This document shows positions 17,843 through 25,142 of a stretch of DNA of 35,645 nucleotides, one piece after another. Position numbers and translations under genes: made by a program. Below the pieces are notes generated by a model, which worked only from the letters and a program-made list of their open reading frames with translations, was not told where the DNA came from and ran no database searches. The stretch is from a bacterium (lineage in GTDB: Bacteria; Patescibacteriota; Dojkabacteria; JAKAPS01; JAJZLI01), in NCBI GenBank assembly GCA_027459825.1, contig DAIDGT010000008.1, positions 1-35,645 of the forward strand, written 5' to 3'. Numbering within the stretch: position 1 is the stretch's first letter; each line of letters starts with the position of its first letter.

Positions 17843-18439
17843 ATGGATGGACTTACTATTTTTAAAGAAACTGAAGAATATAAAATATACAAGACTAAGA
17901 TTGATGGTCTCTTAGTATTTGAAAGACCATTATTTAAAGATAATAGAGGTTTTTATCAAGAATTTGCTAGAACTCCTCCATTAGAAGAGGTTTTGGGTAG
18001 GAAAATTGATATTAAACAGTGGGCACTTTCATACAATAACCCTGGTGTTCTTAGAGGTTTACATGCTGAACCTCAGGATAAGGTTATTACTCCAATTACA
18101 GGCAATGTATTTATTGCTGTTGCAGATATTCGAAAAGATTCTAGTACATTTGGTGAATATCAGTCATTTAATGTAAATCTAGAAGATGTATATACCCCAA
18201 GAAAAACATTTTTCTTATCTGAAGGTTTAGCTAATTCCTTCATGACCTTGGGTACAGTTCCAGTAGAATATTTTTATGCAGTAACTGAAGTATATAAGAC
18301 TTCTGAAGGTAAAAGAGCTATCAGATGGAATGATCCTGATATTAATATAAAATGGCCAGAAGAACCAAAGATAATATCGGATGCAGATGCTAATGTACAT
18401 CCATTTTTGCGAGATGTTTTTCCCGATAAATTTAAATAA
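17843..18439 (+). CDS. rmlC: dTDP-4-dehydrorhamnose 3,5-epimerase
   Basis: The 198-residue cupin has the RmlC landmarks: FKDNRGFYQEF (31-41), NNPGVLRGLHAEP (65-77) with catalytic His74, and RAIRWNDPDINIKWP (158-172) with the partner Asp164. The Tyr of the acid site is in EYFYAVTEVY (142-151). It converts dTDP-4-keto-6-deoxyglucose to the L-lyxo epimer. In the usual P.GFAHGF loop this protein reads SEGLANSF (126-133), with Asn131 in place of the conserved His. Other key residues are intact, so I expect it is active. The short gap to rmlA and absence of a Shine-Dalgarno suggest coupled translation. Confidence 0.93.
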   Translation: MDGLTIFKETEEYKIYKTKIDGLLVFERPLFKDNRGFYQEFARTPPLEEVLGRKIDIKQWALSYNNPGVLRGLHAEPQDKVITPITGNVFIAVADIRKDSSTFGEYQSFNVNLEDVYTPRKTFFLSEGLANSFMTLGTVPVEYFYAVTEVYKTSEGKRAIRWNDPDINIKWPEEPKIISDADANVHPFLRDVFPDKFK

Positions 18440-18446
18440 ATAATAT

Positions 18447-19286
18447 ATGGCAAAAAAAGAGGATATTTTATATACAGGGGCATCTCCTACATCCTTGGTT
18501 GGAAGTAGAGTAGTAGAGTTACTTGGAGGAATTGCTCCATCTCATGAAGAACTAGATATTTTAAAACCAGAGACTTTTACAAAATTTAATCCAAAGGTCT
18601 TAGTTCATTTTGCGGCATTAACTAATGTTAATGGGTGCGAAACTGATCCTGAAAATGCTCATCTTATAAATGTGGTTGGAACAGAGAACCTTGTTCAATA
18701 CTTTGGAAGTAGGGGTGTTAAAATAATATATATATCTACAGACTATGTGTTTGATGGTAAGGAGGGACCTTATGACGAAGATGCTACTCCAAACCCTATA
18801 AATATTTATGGAAAAACAAAATTAGAGGGAGAGAAGATTGTAACTTCTACATCTGGAGCAAATACTATTATTAGGATTGCATTTCCATACAGATTATCTG
18901 GAACAAAATCTGATACTCTAAGATGGATTATTGGATCAATAATGGACAAAAAAGAAGTTTCTGTATTTGATAATCTTAAGGCGAATTTTACATTTATAGA
19001 TGATATTGCAAATGCATTAACTCAAGCTATAGAGAAAGATTTTAAGGGTATTCTACATGTTACTGGAAATGAAATTAGTACTGTATATGAAATTGCAAAT
19101 ATGGTAGTTGATACTTTAGGTAAGGAATATTCTCAATATGTTAAGCCTAAGCATTTTGAGGTAAGTGATGGAGTTGCTGATCGTCCGTTAAATGGAGGTC
19201 TAATTTCTCAATATAAAGAAACTTTAGGTATAAAAATGACCCCTCTTATAGATAATATAAGAAAAATCATTAATTCTAGGAAGTAA
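18447..19286 (+). CDS. rmlD: dTDP-4-dehydrorhamnose reductase
   Basis: This 279-residue short-chain dehydrogenase performs the final NAD(P)H-dependent reduction to dTDP-L-rhamnose. It shows VHFAALTNVNGCETDP (53-68), the active-site strand ISTDYVFDG (96-104) with YDEDATPNPINIYGKTKLEGE, and the catalytic pair Tyr121/Lys125. The N-terminal dinucleotide loop is unusual (TGASPTSLVGSRV), with fewer glycines than the normal G..GQLG. It ends the rml operon, 26 bp from a convergent gene; that gap has a short T tract but no GC-rich hairpin. Confidence 0.94.
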   Translation: MAKKEDILYTGASPTSLVGSRVVELLGGIAPSHEELDILKPETFTKFNPKVLVHFAALTNVNGCETDPENAHLINVVGTENLVQYFGSRGVKIIYISTDYVFDGKEGPYDEDATPNPINIYGKTKLEGEKIVTSTSGANTIIRIAFPYRLSGTKSDTLRWIIGSIMDKKEVSVFDNLKANFTFIDDIANALTQAIEKDFKGILHVTGNEISTVYEIANMVVDTLGKEYSQYVKPKHFEVSDGVADRPLNGGLISQYKETLGIKMTPLIDNIRKIINSRK

Positions 19287-19312
19287 CTTTATTTATTGAT
19301 TATTTTTTTCGC

Positions 19313-20617
19313 TTATCCCTGTGCAATCATCCCTATTCCAGATACTTGAGTGGAGTTCCAATCTTCTCCTTGAGGTATTCCAGATGCAGTTCCTGTTACT
19401 GTAAAAGTAGCTCCATTTTGTGATTGCCCATTGGTATTTGTTGCCTGTAATCCATAAGTATTAAATCCTGAATTTGTTGTATTCCATGAACCTGTGAGTC
19501 CATTTGTTACTTGTATATTAACAGGACCAAATGTATCATTGACTGTATCTCCATTTGCCTTGACATTACCCTCTACATTGAAATATAGCCTTGGAGTAAA
19601 TGTCATTGGAATTTCAGCTATAGCTGTTCCATTTTCATAAAATATTGCAGTGTTAGATCCTTGCCACCATGCAAGTTCTATAGTTGTTGCATTATTAGAT
19701 GCTGGTTCTATATATTGGTAAGTAAATGTTCCGTTTTGAACTCTCTCCCATACAAATTGAGGAGTTCCATTTGATTCTACATCTCCTGTATCGCTTTGTA
19801 TCCCAACTGATAGTGCATCGTTACTTCCATCATGCATATTAATATATGCACTGTTTCCTGATCCTGTTCCATTCTCTGTAATAGTATCTGTATATGTTGC
19901 GTATGGGCTACCTGAAGGAATTGTTATCTGTGGTAAATTTACCGATCCATTAGAGAAATTTATATTTTCAAATGTTGTATCACATATATCTCCAGTATCT
20001 CTACCTGCTGCCAAAAATGAAATTGACGGATTATTTTCTACGACTGGGTAAACCCCTAATGTCTTTGTACTGTCTATTGTTACAGATATTCCGGTTGCAG
20101 TCCATGTGAATTCAAAATGATGTGCATATCCTGTAACTGCATTATCTGGCCAATATCCACCAACTGGTACTCCGTTTGCTGCTCCTTCTATCATAAGAGT
20201 TGTTCCTGTAGGAGATACTCCTGGATCATGTATAAGTCCAAATGCTATATAGTTTTTAGGATCATTCCAAAATTGTACAAAACCTTTGTATCCTGTTCCT
20301 GAACCATAACTACATGATCCTCCGGGACAGTATGTTCCAATAAGATCTACATTCAATGTTCCTGAGGAATTTCCTCTATATGATAATGTTGCTCCACTTT
20401 CATAATTAACAGGTCCTGTGCCCCATGCCCCTTGTGTTTGCCTTTGTCCCCACGCATGTACTGTCTCAAGAGAAGTACTAACAGTTGAGTGTAATCCAGA
20501 ATCTAAAGATATTGGGGTTGCATTTGCAACCATAGCATAAGATTTATGCGTAAGAAAAAAGGATAATATGAATATTATAGGTAGAGAAAATAAAATTTTC
20601 TTTGTTAATAATTGCAT
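19313..20617 (-). CDS. Secreted beta-rich protein, LamG/lectin-like by composition
   Basis: I take the second ATG (20617), which gives 434 residues. The promoter's -10 ends only 3 bp before the first ATG (20623), so transcripts would begin near or after it. The signal peptide MQLLTKKILFSLPIIFILSFFLTHKSYA is clear. The mature protein is Thr/Gly/Asn/Ser-rich and probably all beta. It has one Cys-Gly cluster (CPGGSCSYGSGTGY) and stretches such as KGFVQFWNDPKNYIAFGLIHDPG and GYAHHFEFTWTATGISVTID that recall concanavalin-like folds. No catalytic motif is seen. With no anchor visible it may be released or bound to surface glycan. Confidence 0.85.
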   Translation of the reverse strand: MQLLTKKILFSLPIIFILSFFLTHKSYAMVANATPISLDSGLHSTVSTSLETVHAWGQRQTQGAWGTGPVNYESGATLSYRGNSSGTLNVDLIGTYCPGGSCSYGSGTGYKGFVQFWNDPKNYIAFGLIHDPGVSPTGTTLMIEGAANGVPVGGYWPDNAVTGYAHHFEFTWTATGISVTIDSTKTLGVYPVVENNPSISFLAAGRDTGDICDTTFENINFSNGSVNLPQITIPSGSPYATYTDTITENGTGSGNSAYINMHDGSNDALSVGIQSDTGDVESNGTPQFVWERVQNGTFTYQYIEPASNNATTIELAWWQGSNTAIFYENGTAIAEIPMTFTPRLYFNVEGNVKANGDTVNDTFGPVNIQVTNGLTGSWNTTNSGFNTYGLQATNTNGQSQNGATFTVTGTASGIPQGEDWNSTQVSGIGMIAQG

Positions 20618-20626
20618 GATCATACA

Positions 20627-20655
20627 ATATTAAATAATAAGAAAATAAATGTCAA
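20627..20655 (-). promoter_or_regulatory. Near-consensus promoter of the secreted beta-rich protein gene
   Basis: On the - strand, TTGACA (20650-20655) is separated by 17 bp from TAATAT (20627-20632). Only 3 bp divide the -10 from the first ATG and 9 bp from the second. This supports the second ATG as the start, with a leader of about 3 bases. Confidence 0.6.
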
Positions 20656-20657
20656 CC

Positions 20658-21548
20658 TTAACGTATAGATATATATTTTATTATGTATAGTAACTTCATT
20701 GTGTAGTAAACTATAATGTTTGTGATAATACTGTGCTTATTTTTGTAATATTTTTTATAGAAAAGTATCATTGAATCGGAGTATGCTTTTGCCCATCTTC
20801 GTTTAATGTTTATATCTGCTTTAGAAAACTTTTTGCTTGACTTCTTTAGTCCTCCGGATGCTCCTTTGTAATGCATAGTGTTTGTTTTGGGATAATATTT
20901 TATTTGCCATCCTGCAAGTTTTGTTCTATAGCATAAATCAATATCTTCTCCCATTGCCCAGAAATCTTCATCAAAGAAACCAATTCCTTCCTTTTTTTTG
21001 TTTCCAAATAAAACTTCTCTTCTTATAAACATGAATGCTCCTGTACATACATCTATATGCGCTTCTTTATCATCAGGTATGTCATTCATGTTATATCCTG
21101 AAAATGTTTTTGATATTTTATCCATGTGAAATATTTTACCGATGCTATTTTTGATAGTAGGGAATCTTCTTTTGCACGCAAGATCTAGCTTCCCATTTGG
21201 TAGGAGTATCTTGCATGTAGCAATACCGACTTTAGGTTTTTTTTCCATGTATGTATATAAGATTCCAAGAGTGTCTTTTTCTAGCTTTGTATCAGGATTT
21301 AATATAAGTATATATTTACCTTTTGCTATTTTTAACCCCTGATTATTACCTTTAGAAAATCCAACATTTTCTTTGTTTTTAATATATTTAATTTTATTTT
21401 TTTCCTTAAATAATTTGTAAGTATCGTCATTTCCATTATCAATGACAATAATTTCTATATTTTTATTACTTTTTAATGATGCAATACATTCTTTAAGTAA
21501 ATTTTTTACATTGTAAGTTAAAATTATAATGGATATATCTATTTTCAT
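20658..21548 (-). CDS. Glycosyltransferase family 2, rhamnosyltransferase-like
   Basis: This 296-residue GT-A fold enzyme has SIIILTYNVKNLL (6-18), the nucleotide-binding VIDNGNDD (35-42), KENVGFSKGNNQGL (59-72) and the metal-binding LNPDT (83-87; Asp86). The acceptor-side block FFDEDFWAMGEDIDLCYRTKLAGW and the HYKGASGG motif are typical of WbbL-like rhamnosyltransferases. Together with the rml genes this makes rhamnose the likely donor sugar, but the exact linkage cannot be read. A lone -10 (TATAAT, complement of 21557-21562) is 8 bp before the ATG. It is divergent from the ABC exporter genes. Confidence 0.93.
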   Translation of the reverse strand: MKIDISIIILTYNVKNLLKECIASLKSNKNIEIIVIDNGNDDTYKLFKEKNKIKYIKNKENVGFSKGNNQGLKIAKGKYILILNPDTKLEKDTLGILYTYMEKKPKVGIATCKILLPNGKLDLACKRRFPTIKNSIGKIFHMDKISKTFSGYNMNDIPDDKEAHIDVCTGAFMFIRREVLFGNKKKEGIGFFDEDFWAMGEDIDLCYRTKLAGWQIKYYPKTNTMHYKGASGGLKKSSKKFSKADINIKRRWAKAYSDSMILFYKKYYKNKHSIITNIIVYYTMKLLYIIKYISIR

Positions 21549-21623
21549 ATTTTTGAATTATATTACATTTTATTACTTTTGTTGACTATACTTTATAAAT
21601 TTTATGTTTAGGGATATTTAATA

Positions 21624-21629
21624 TATAAT
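21624..21629 (+). promoter_or_regulatory. -10 element of the ABC exporter operon
   Basis: TATAAT lies 12 bp before the permease ATG at 21642. No good -35 is seen; TTTATG at a 17 bp spacing is the nearest. Confidence 0.4.
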
Positions 21630-21641
21630 TCTTTATAAATT

Positions 21642-22403
21642 ATGACTAAGAACGATAAAGATTTATTATTTGAGTTTGTAAAAACTGATTTCACTTTGAG
21701 ATATAACAATTCTATACTTGGATTTCTTTGGGCAGTATTAAAACCATTACTTATGTTTTCTGTCATGTATTTTGTATTTTCTTTTTTCATGGGAAATACA
21801 ATTAAGTATTATTCTCTTTACCTTTTAATTGGTATATTTATGTACAATTTCTTTCAAGAGGTGACAACAAATGGGTTAAATTCTTTACTGCAGAAGAAAG
21901 ATATTATCTTGAAAGTAAATTTCAAAAGATATCTTGCAGTAATTGGATCTACTTTGATTGCTGGTATCAATTTAGGGTTTAATCTTCTTGTTTCTGTGAT
22001 ATTTTTTGCATTTAATCATTTACTTCCGACTCCTCAGGGAATACTTTTTTTTCTTGTATCTATAATAATATTATATATTCTCGCATTGGGAATAGCTTTT
22101 TTCATTAGCATTCTCCATGTTAAGTTTAGGGATTTGCAACATATATGGGAAATATTAATGCTTATATTTTTCTACCTTACTCCAATTGTATATCCTATAT
22201 CCATTATCAAGGGGAAGTTTTCCCTTATAATATATGCAAATCCATTAACACATATTTTAACTTTTGGTAGGAATGTTCTAATATATGGGAAATTCTCTTC
22301 TGTCCTTTCTACTTTTATAATTTTAATTTCATCTCTTCTGTTGTTGTTGCTCGGTGTTCTGTTTTTTCAAAAGAATATTAAAAAAATTGCAGAGGAGTTT
22401 TAA
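21642..22403 (+). CDS. wzm: ABC-2 type polysaccharide export permease (Wzm-like)
   Basis: The 253-residue protein has six membrane segments and the ABC-2 polysaccharide exporter start: FVKTDFTLRYNNSILGFLWAVLKPLLMFSVMYFVF. It also has the C-terminal block YLTPIVYPISIIKGKFSLIIYANPLTHIL, characteristic of Wzm/RfbA/TagG. It forms the channel that moves undecaprenyl-linked glycan across the membrane, driven by the ATPase encoded 6 bp downstream. In a bacterium probably lacking LPS the substrate would be a wall- or membrane-linked surface polysaccharide. Confidence 0.94.
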   Translation: MTKNDKDLLFEFVKTDFTLRYNNSILGFLWAVLKPLLMFSVMYFVFSFFMGNTIKYYSLYLLIGIFMYNFFQEVTTNGLNSLLQKKDIILKVNFKRYLAVIGSTLIAGINLGFNLLVSVIFFAFNHLLPTPQGILFFLVSIIILYILALGIAFFISILHVKFRDLQHIWEILMLIFFYLTPIVYPISIIKGKFSLIIYANPLTHILTFGRNVLIYGKFSSVLSTFIILISSLLLLLLGVLFFQKNIKKIAEEF

Positions 22404-22409
22404 TTATAT

Positions 22410-23585
22410 ATGGCAGTAATTGAAGTATCTAATATAACAAAAACATTTAGAATTCCTCAGGAAAGAAAAACTCAATTAAAGGAATATTTTGTAAATCCAT
22501 TTAAAAAAAATACTTATAAGGAATTTAAAGCATTAGATGATGTCTCTTTTTCTATAGAAAAGGGAGAGTTTGTAGGTATTATCGGGCGTAATGGATCTGG
22601 TAAAAGTACCCTTTTAAAAATCATTTCTGGTATTTTCCTTCCAAATAAGGGATATGTGAAAACTGATGGGAATGTAATCCCGTTTTTAGAGCTTGGTGTA
22701 GGTTTTAATATGGAGCTTACCGCAAAAGAAAATATATTCTTAAATGGAGTAATTTTGGGTATGTCTAGATCTTCTCTGCAGTCTAAATATAAAGACATTA
22801 TTAATTTTGCGGAACTTGAAGGTTTTGAAAATACTCAATTAAAGAACTTTTCTTCTGGTATGCAGGTTAGATTAGCATTTTCAATTGCTATGCAAGCGAA
22901 AGGAGATATTTATATTTTAGATGAAGTTTTAGCTGTTGGGGATATGAATTTTCAACAAAAGTGTTTTAATACCTTTAGAAAATTAAAGAAAGAAGGGAAG
23001 ACAATAGTCTTCGTTTCTCATTCGATGGGTGCTGTAGAAGAATTTTGTGATAGAGTAATTTTACTTGATCATGGAAAAATTCAGGATGAAGGAGATGCTT
23101 TTGATGTGGTTAGGTATTATAGTGAAATGTCTCTTAAGAATGGAGAGAATACTTCCATTAACAAGGTAAGTAAAGGTGAAGGAATAGTTTCTGTAAAAGC
23201 TTTGAATCTAAAATTAGAAGAATCTTCTTCTTTCAATATGGGAGATTACATAAAACTACGTATAAATTATAGTTTTAAGGGTAATATTAAAAATCCTATT
23301 TTTGAAGTTAATTTATATAGAAATGATGGGTTATGTGTTGCATCTTTAAATACTCAAGATTCCGAAGTTGAGATTAATCAAATAAATGGAAATTCTTTTA
23401 TTGATTTAAATATTGATAATATAAATTTTTTTGCTGGATCATATAATGTTTCTGTAATTCTTTTCAGTGAAGACTTTTCTACTGAAATTTCATTTTTAGA
23501 AAACGCATGTTCTTTTGAAATTTTTTCTCAAAAAGAAAGACAGTCAGGTGTTGTAGAGATATTAGGAAAGTGGGAAGAAAAATAG
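22410..23585 (+). CDS. wzt: Polysaccharide ABC exporter ATPase with C-terminal substrate domain (Wzt-like)
   Basis: Residues 1-235 form the nucleotide-binding domain: Walker A GRNGSGKST (59-67), Q-loop region PFLELGVGFN, signature FSSGM (147-151), Walker B DIYILDE (166-172) and the switch His in FVSHS. Residues about 255-391 form a beta-sandwich (SFNMGDYIKLRINYSF, FEVNLYRNDG, FFAGSYNVSVILFSED), the Wzt C-terminal carbohydrate-binding domain. In known Wzt proteins that domain recognises the end of the finished glycan, so chain length is probably set by a terminating sugar or cap. Directly follows the permease. Confidence 0.95.
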   Translation: MAVIEVSNITKTFRIPQERKTQLKEYFVNPFKKNTYKEFKALDDVSFSIEKGEFVGIIGRNGSGKSTLLKIISGIFLPNKGYVKTDGNVIPFLELGVGFNMELTAKENIFLNGVILGMSRSSLQSKYKDIINFAELEGFENTQLKNFSSGMQVRLAFSIAMQAKGDIYILDEVLAVGDMNFQQKCFNTFRKLKKEGKTIVFVSHSMGAVEEFCDRVILLDHGKIQDEGDAFDVVRYYSEMSLKNGENTSINKVSKGEGIVSVKALNLKLEESSSFNMGDYIKLRINYSFKGNIKNPIFEVNLYRNDGLCVASLNTQDSEVEINQINGNSFIDLNIDNINFFAGSYNVSVILFSEDFSTEISFLENACSFEIFSQKERQSGVVEILGKWEEK

Positions 23586-23645
23586 GTCTTGAATTATGTA
23601 AGCCATATATCCATTAATCTTTGTGTAATTTGTTAATAATATCTT

Positions 23646-24095
23646 TTAGCCTGAATTCTTGTAAGTTTTTCTTATGATGTTTTCAATTCTCTTCAAAATT
23701 GTAGATCTCTTAATAGGATTGGATTCTGCAATAAGTTTGGAAATTTCATATAACTTTTCTGTAGGTATTGATAGCCAGTATCCATTTATTGCAAGGTTAG
23801 TTAATAAACACACGCATGCTATTCTTTTATTTCCATTAATAAATGGATGTTGTTTTATAATTTTATAAAATAGTATGCTTGATTATTTTTCTAGTGTTGG
23901 ATATAGAGTAGTATTATAGTATCTTTGTTTAGGTATATTTAATATTCCTTCTATTTTGTTAATAGTACTTTGATCTAGGGGATCTATAGGTTCGTCATAA
24001 ATATAATTAATTTTTGTATATTCATAGACAACAAATTTAAATTCGTCAATATTTAAAAACTTATTCTTTTGATAATTTCTTGAATGTTTCCCCAT
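23646..24095 (-). pseudogene. doc: Doc-type (death-on-curing) Fic toxin interrupted by an in-frame TAA
   Basis: From an ATG at 24093-24095 the - strand frame reads FLNIDEFKFVVYEY and then INKIEGILNIPKQRYYNTTLYPTLEK, typical Doc sequence. It meets TAA at 23883-23885 (codon 71) and continues in the same frame with SSILFYKIIKQHPFINGNKRIACV to a final stop at 23646-23648. HPFINGNKR (codons 83-91, 23823-23849) fits the Doc motif HxFx(D/N)(A/G)NKR. Doc normally phosphorylates EF-Tu and stops translation. The TAA falls where relatives have an EKAAALL-type helix, so a single base change is enough to explain it. No start codon for the second half is evident, so the gene is probably dead or carries a sequencing error. 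Confidence 0.85.
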
Positions 24096-24204
24096 ATTCA
24101 TTAAGTGCTTTTTGTACAGCATATCTTAAGACTTCCTTTTTTTTCTTAGGGATTTTATTGTTTAATATATCTATATTTTTCTGAATGTCTGTAAGACTCA
24201 ACAT
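24061..24204 (-). CDS. Small antitoxin-like ORF upstream of the broken doc
   Basis: A 47-residue ORF (MLSLTDIQKN at the start, FKKLSKE at the end) lies directly upstream of the doc remnant and overlaps it by 35 bp in another frame. It is highly charged with a Lys-run near residue 20 and a predicted helix after it (KKEVLRYAVQKALNEYG). Size, position and overlap are those of a Phd/antitoxin partner, although I cannot match it to Phd or another named family. The ATG is preceded by TATCTT, shared with two other starts in the window. Confidence 0.6.
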   Translation of the reverse strand: MLSLTDIQKNIDILNNKIPKKKKEVLRYAVQKALNEYGETFKKLSKE

Positions 24205-24310
24205 AAGATATTTCTCTTATAATATATACCAATATAATTATATCATAATGGTGAATTGTATTTAAATCTTAGTAATTTATAATAATTAAAAGACATACAT
24301 ATGTATGTAG

Positions 24311-25117
24311 TCATAAATTCTTTAAATACTTTACATACTTTTTTGCAAATTCCCTATTTAAGTACATATATATGGGAAATTTTAATATATCATATACTTT
24401 TGCAATAATTATTTTCCTTTTTTTATATTTTCTTAATACTTTATATTTATTTTTTAAAGATAGTGTGAGGTTATTAATATTTTGTGTACTTCCTCTATAA
24501 TGTACAGCTTTTGCACTTGGTATACAGTAATTTTTATATCCAGCAATATTTATGCGTATTCCTAAATCTATATCTTCGTAATAAGATATAAATGTTGGGT
24601 CAAAAAAACCTACTTTGTCTATAACCTGTTTTTTATATATTGTTGCTGCAGCACAACATGCAAGTATTTCTTTATTCTTTTTAGGAAATTTTTTTATATC
24701 TTTTGCACTTCCACCTATATTTAGATATATTCCGCAACTATCTACTTTTGTTTTACTTGTATTTCTATATAGTGCCCCTTGTGCTGATGCTATTAATTTT
24801 TTCGTTTTGAGAATATTTATTATCTTTTTTATATATGTTTTTTCCAATATAACATCATGATTTAATGTTAATATATATTCTCCATTGGAAATTTTATATC
24901 CTTGGTTATTTGCCTCTGCGAAACCTGTATTATTTTTATTTTCTATAACTTTTATTTTTGCGTAATTTTTTAGTATTGTTTTTGTATTATCAGTTGAGTT
25001 ATTGTCTATAACTATAACCTCTATATTTTTATAACTTTGGTTAAAAACAGAATCAATGCACTCCTTTATGTAGTGTTCACTATTATATGTTACCAATATT
25101 ATACTTACCATTGACAT
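24311..25117 (-). CDS. Glycosyltransferase family 2
   Basis: This 268-residue GT-A fold protein shows SIILVTYNSEHYIKECI (5-21), VIDNNSTDNT (36-45), NNTGFAEANNQGY (62-74) and the metal site LNHD (85-88). FFDPTFISYYEDIDLGIRINIAGY and VHYRGST form the acceptor-side block. It is a paralogue of the enzyme at 20658-21548, with similar rhamnosyltransferase-like signatures. It begins 25 bp after the S8 protease stop and probably ends the rmlB-GH18-S8 operon. Confidence 0.92.
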   Translation of the reverse strand: MSMVSIILVTYNSEHYIKECIDSVFNQSYKNIEVIVIDNNSTDNTKTILKNYAKIKVIENKNNTGFAEANNQGYKISNGEYILTLNHDVILEKTYIKKIINILKTKKLIASAQGALYRNTSKTKVDSCGIYLNIGGSAKDIKKFPKKNKEILACCAAATIYKKQVIDKVGFFDPTFISYYEDIDLGIRINIAGYKNYCIPSAKAVHYRGSTQNINNLTLSLKNKYKVLRKYKKRKIIIAKVYDILKFPIYMYLNREFAKKYVKYLKNL

Positions 25118-25142
25118 ATTATGGAGGATTTTACTATAGATA

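Noticed and set aside
19287-19312. Rho-independent terminator between rmlD and the convergent gene
   Set aside because: A T-run is present but no GC-rich stem precedes it.
23674-23868. A 64-codon + strand ORF
   Set aside because: It is the antisense of the Doc motif region; the - strand reads HPFINGNKR in a known family, so the + strand frame is a shadow.
23883-23885. Recoding of TAA as a sense codon
   Set aside because: TAA ends many other intact genes here, and TGA is also used as a stop (for example at 3954-3956 and 7852-7854); no alternative code is needed.
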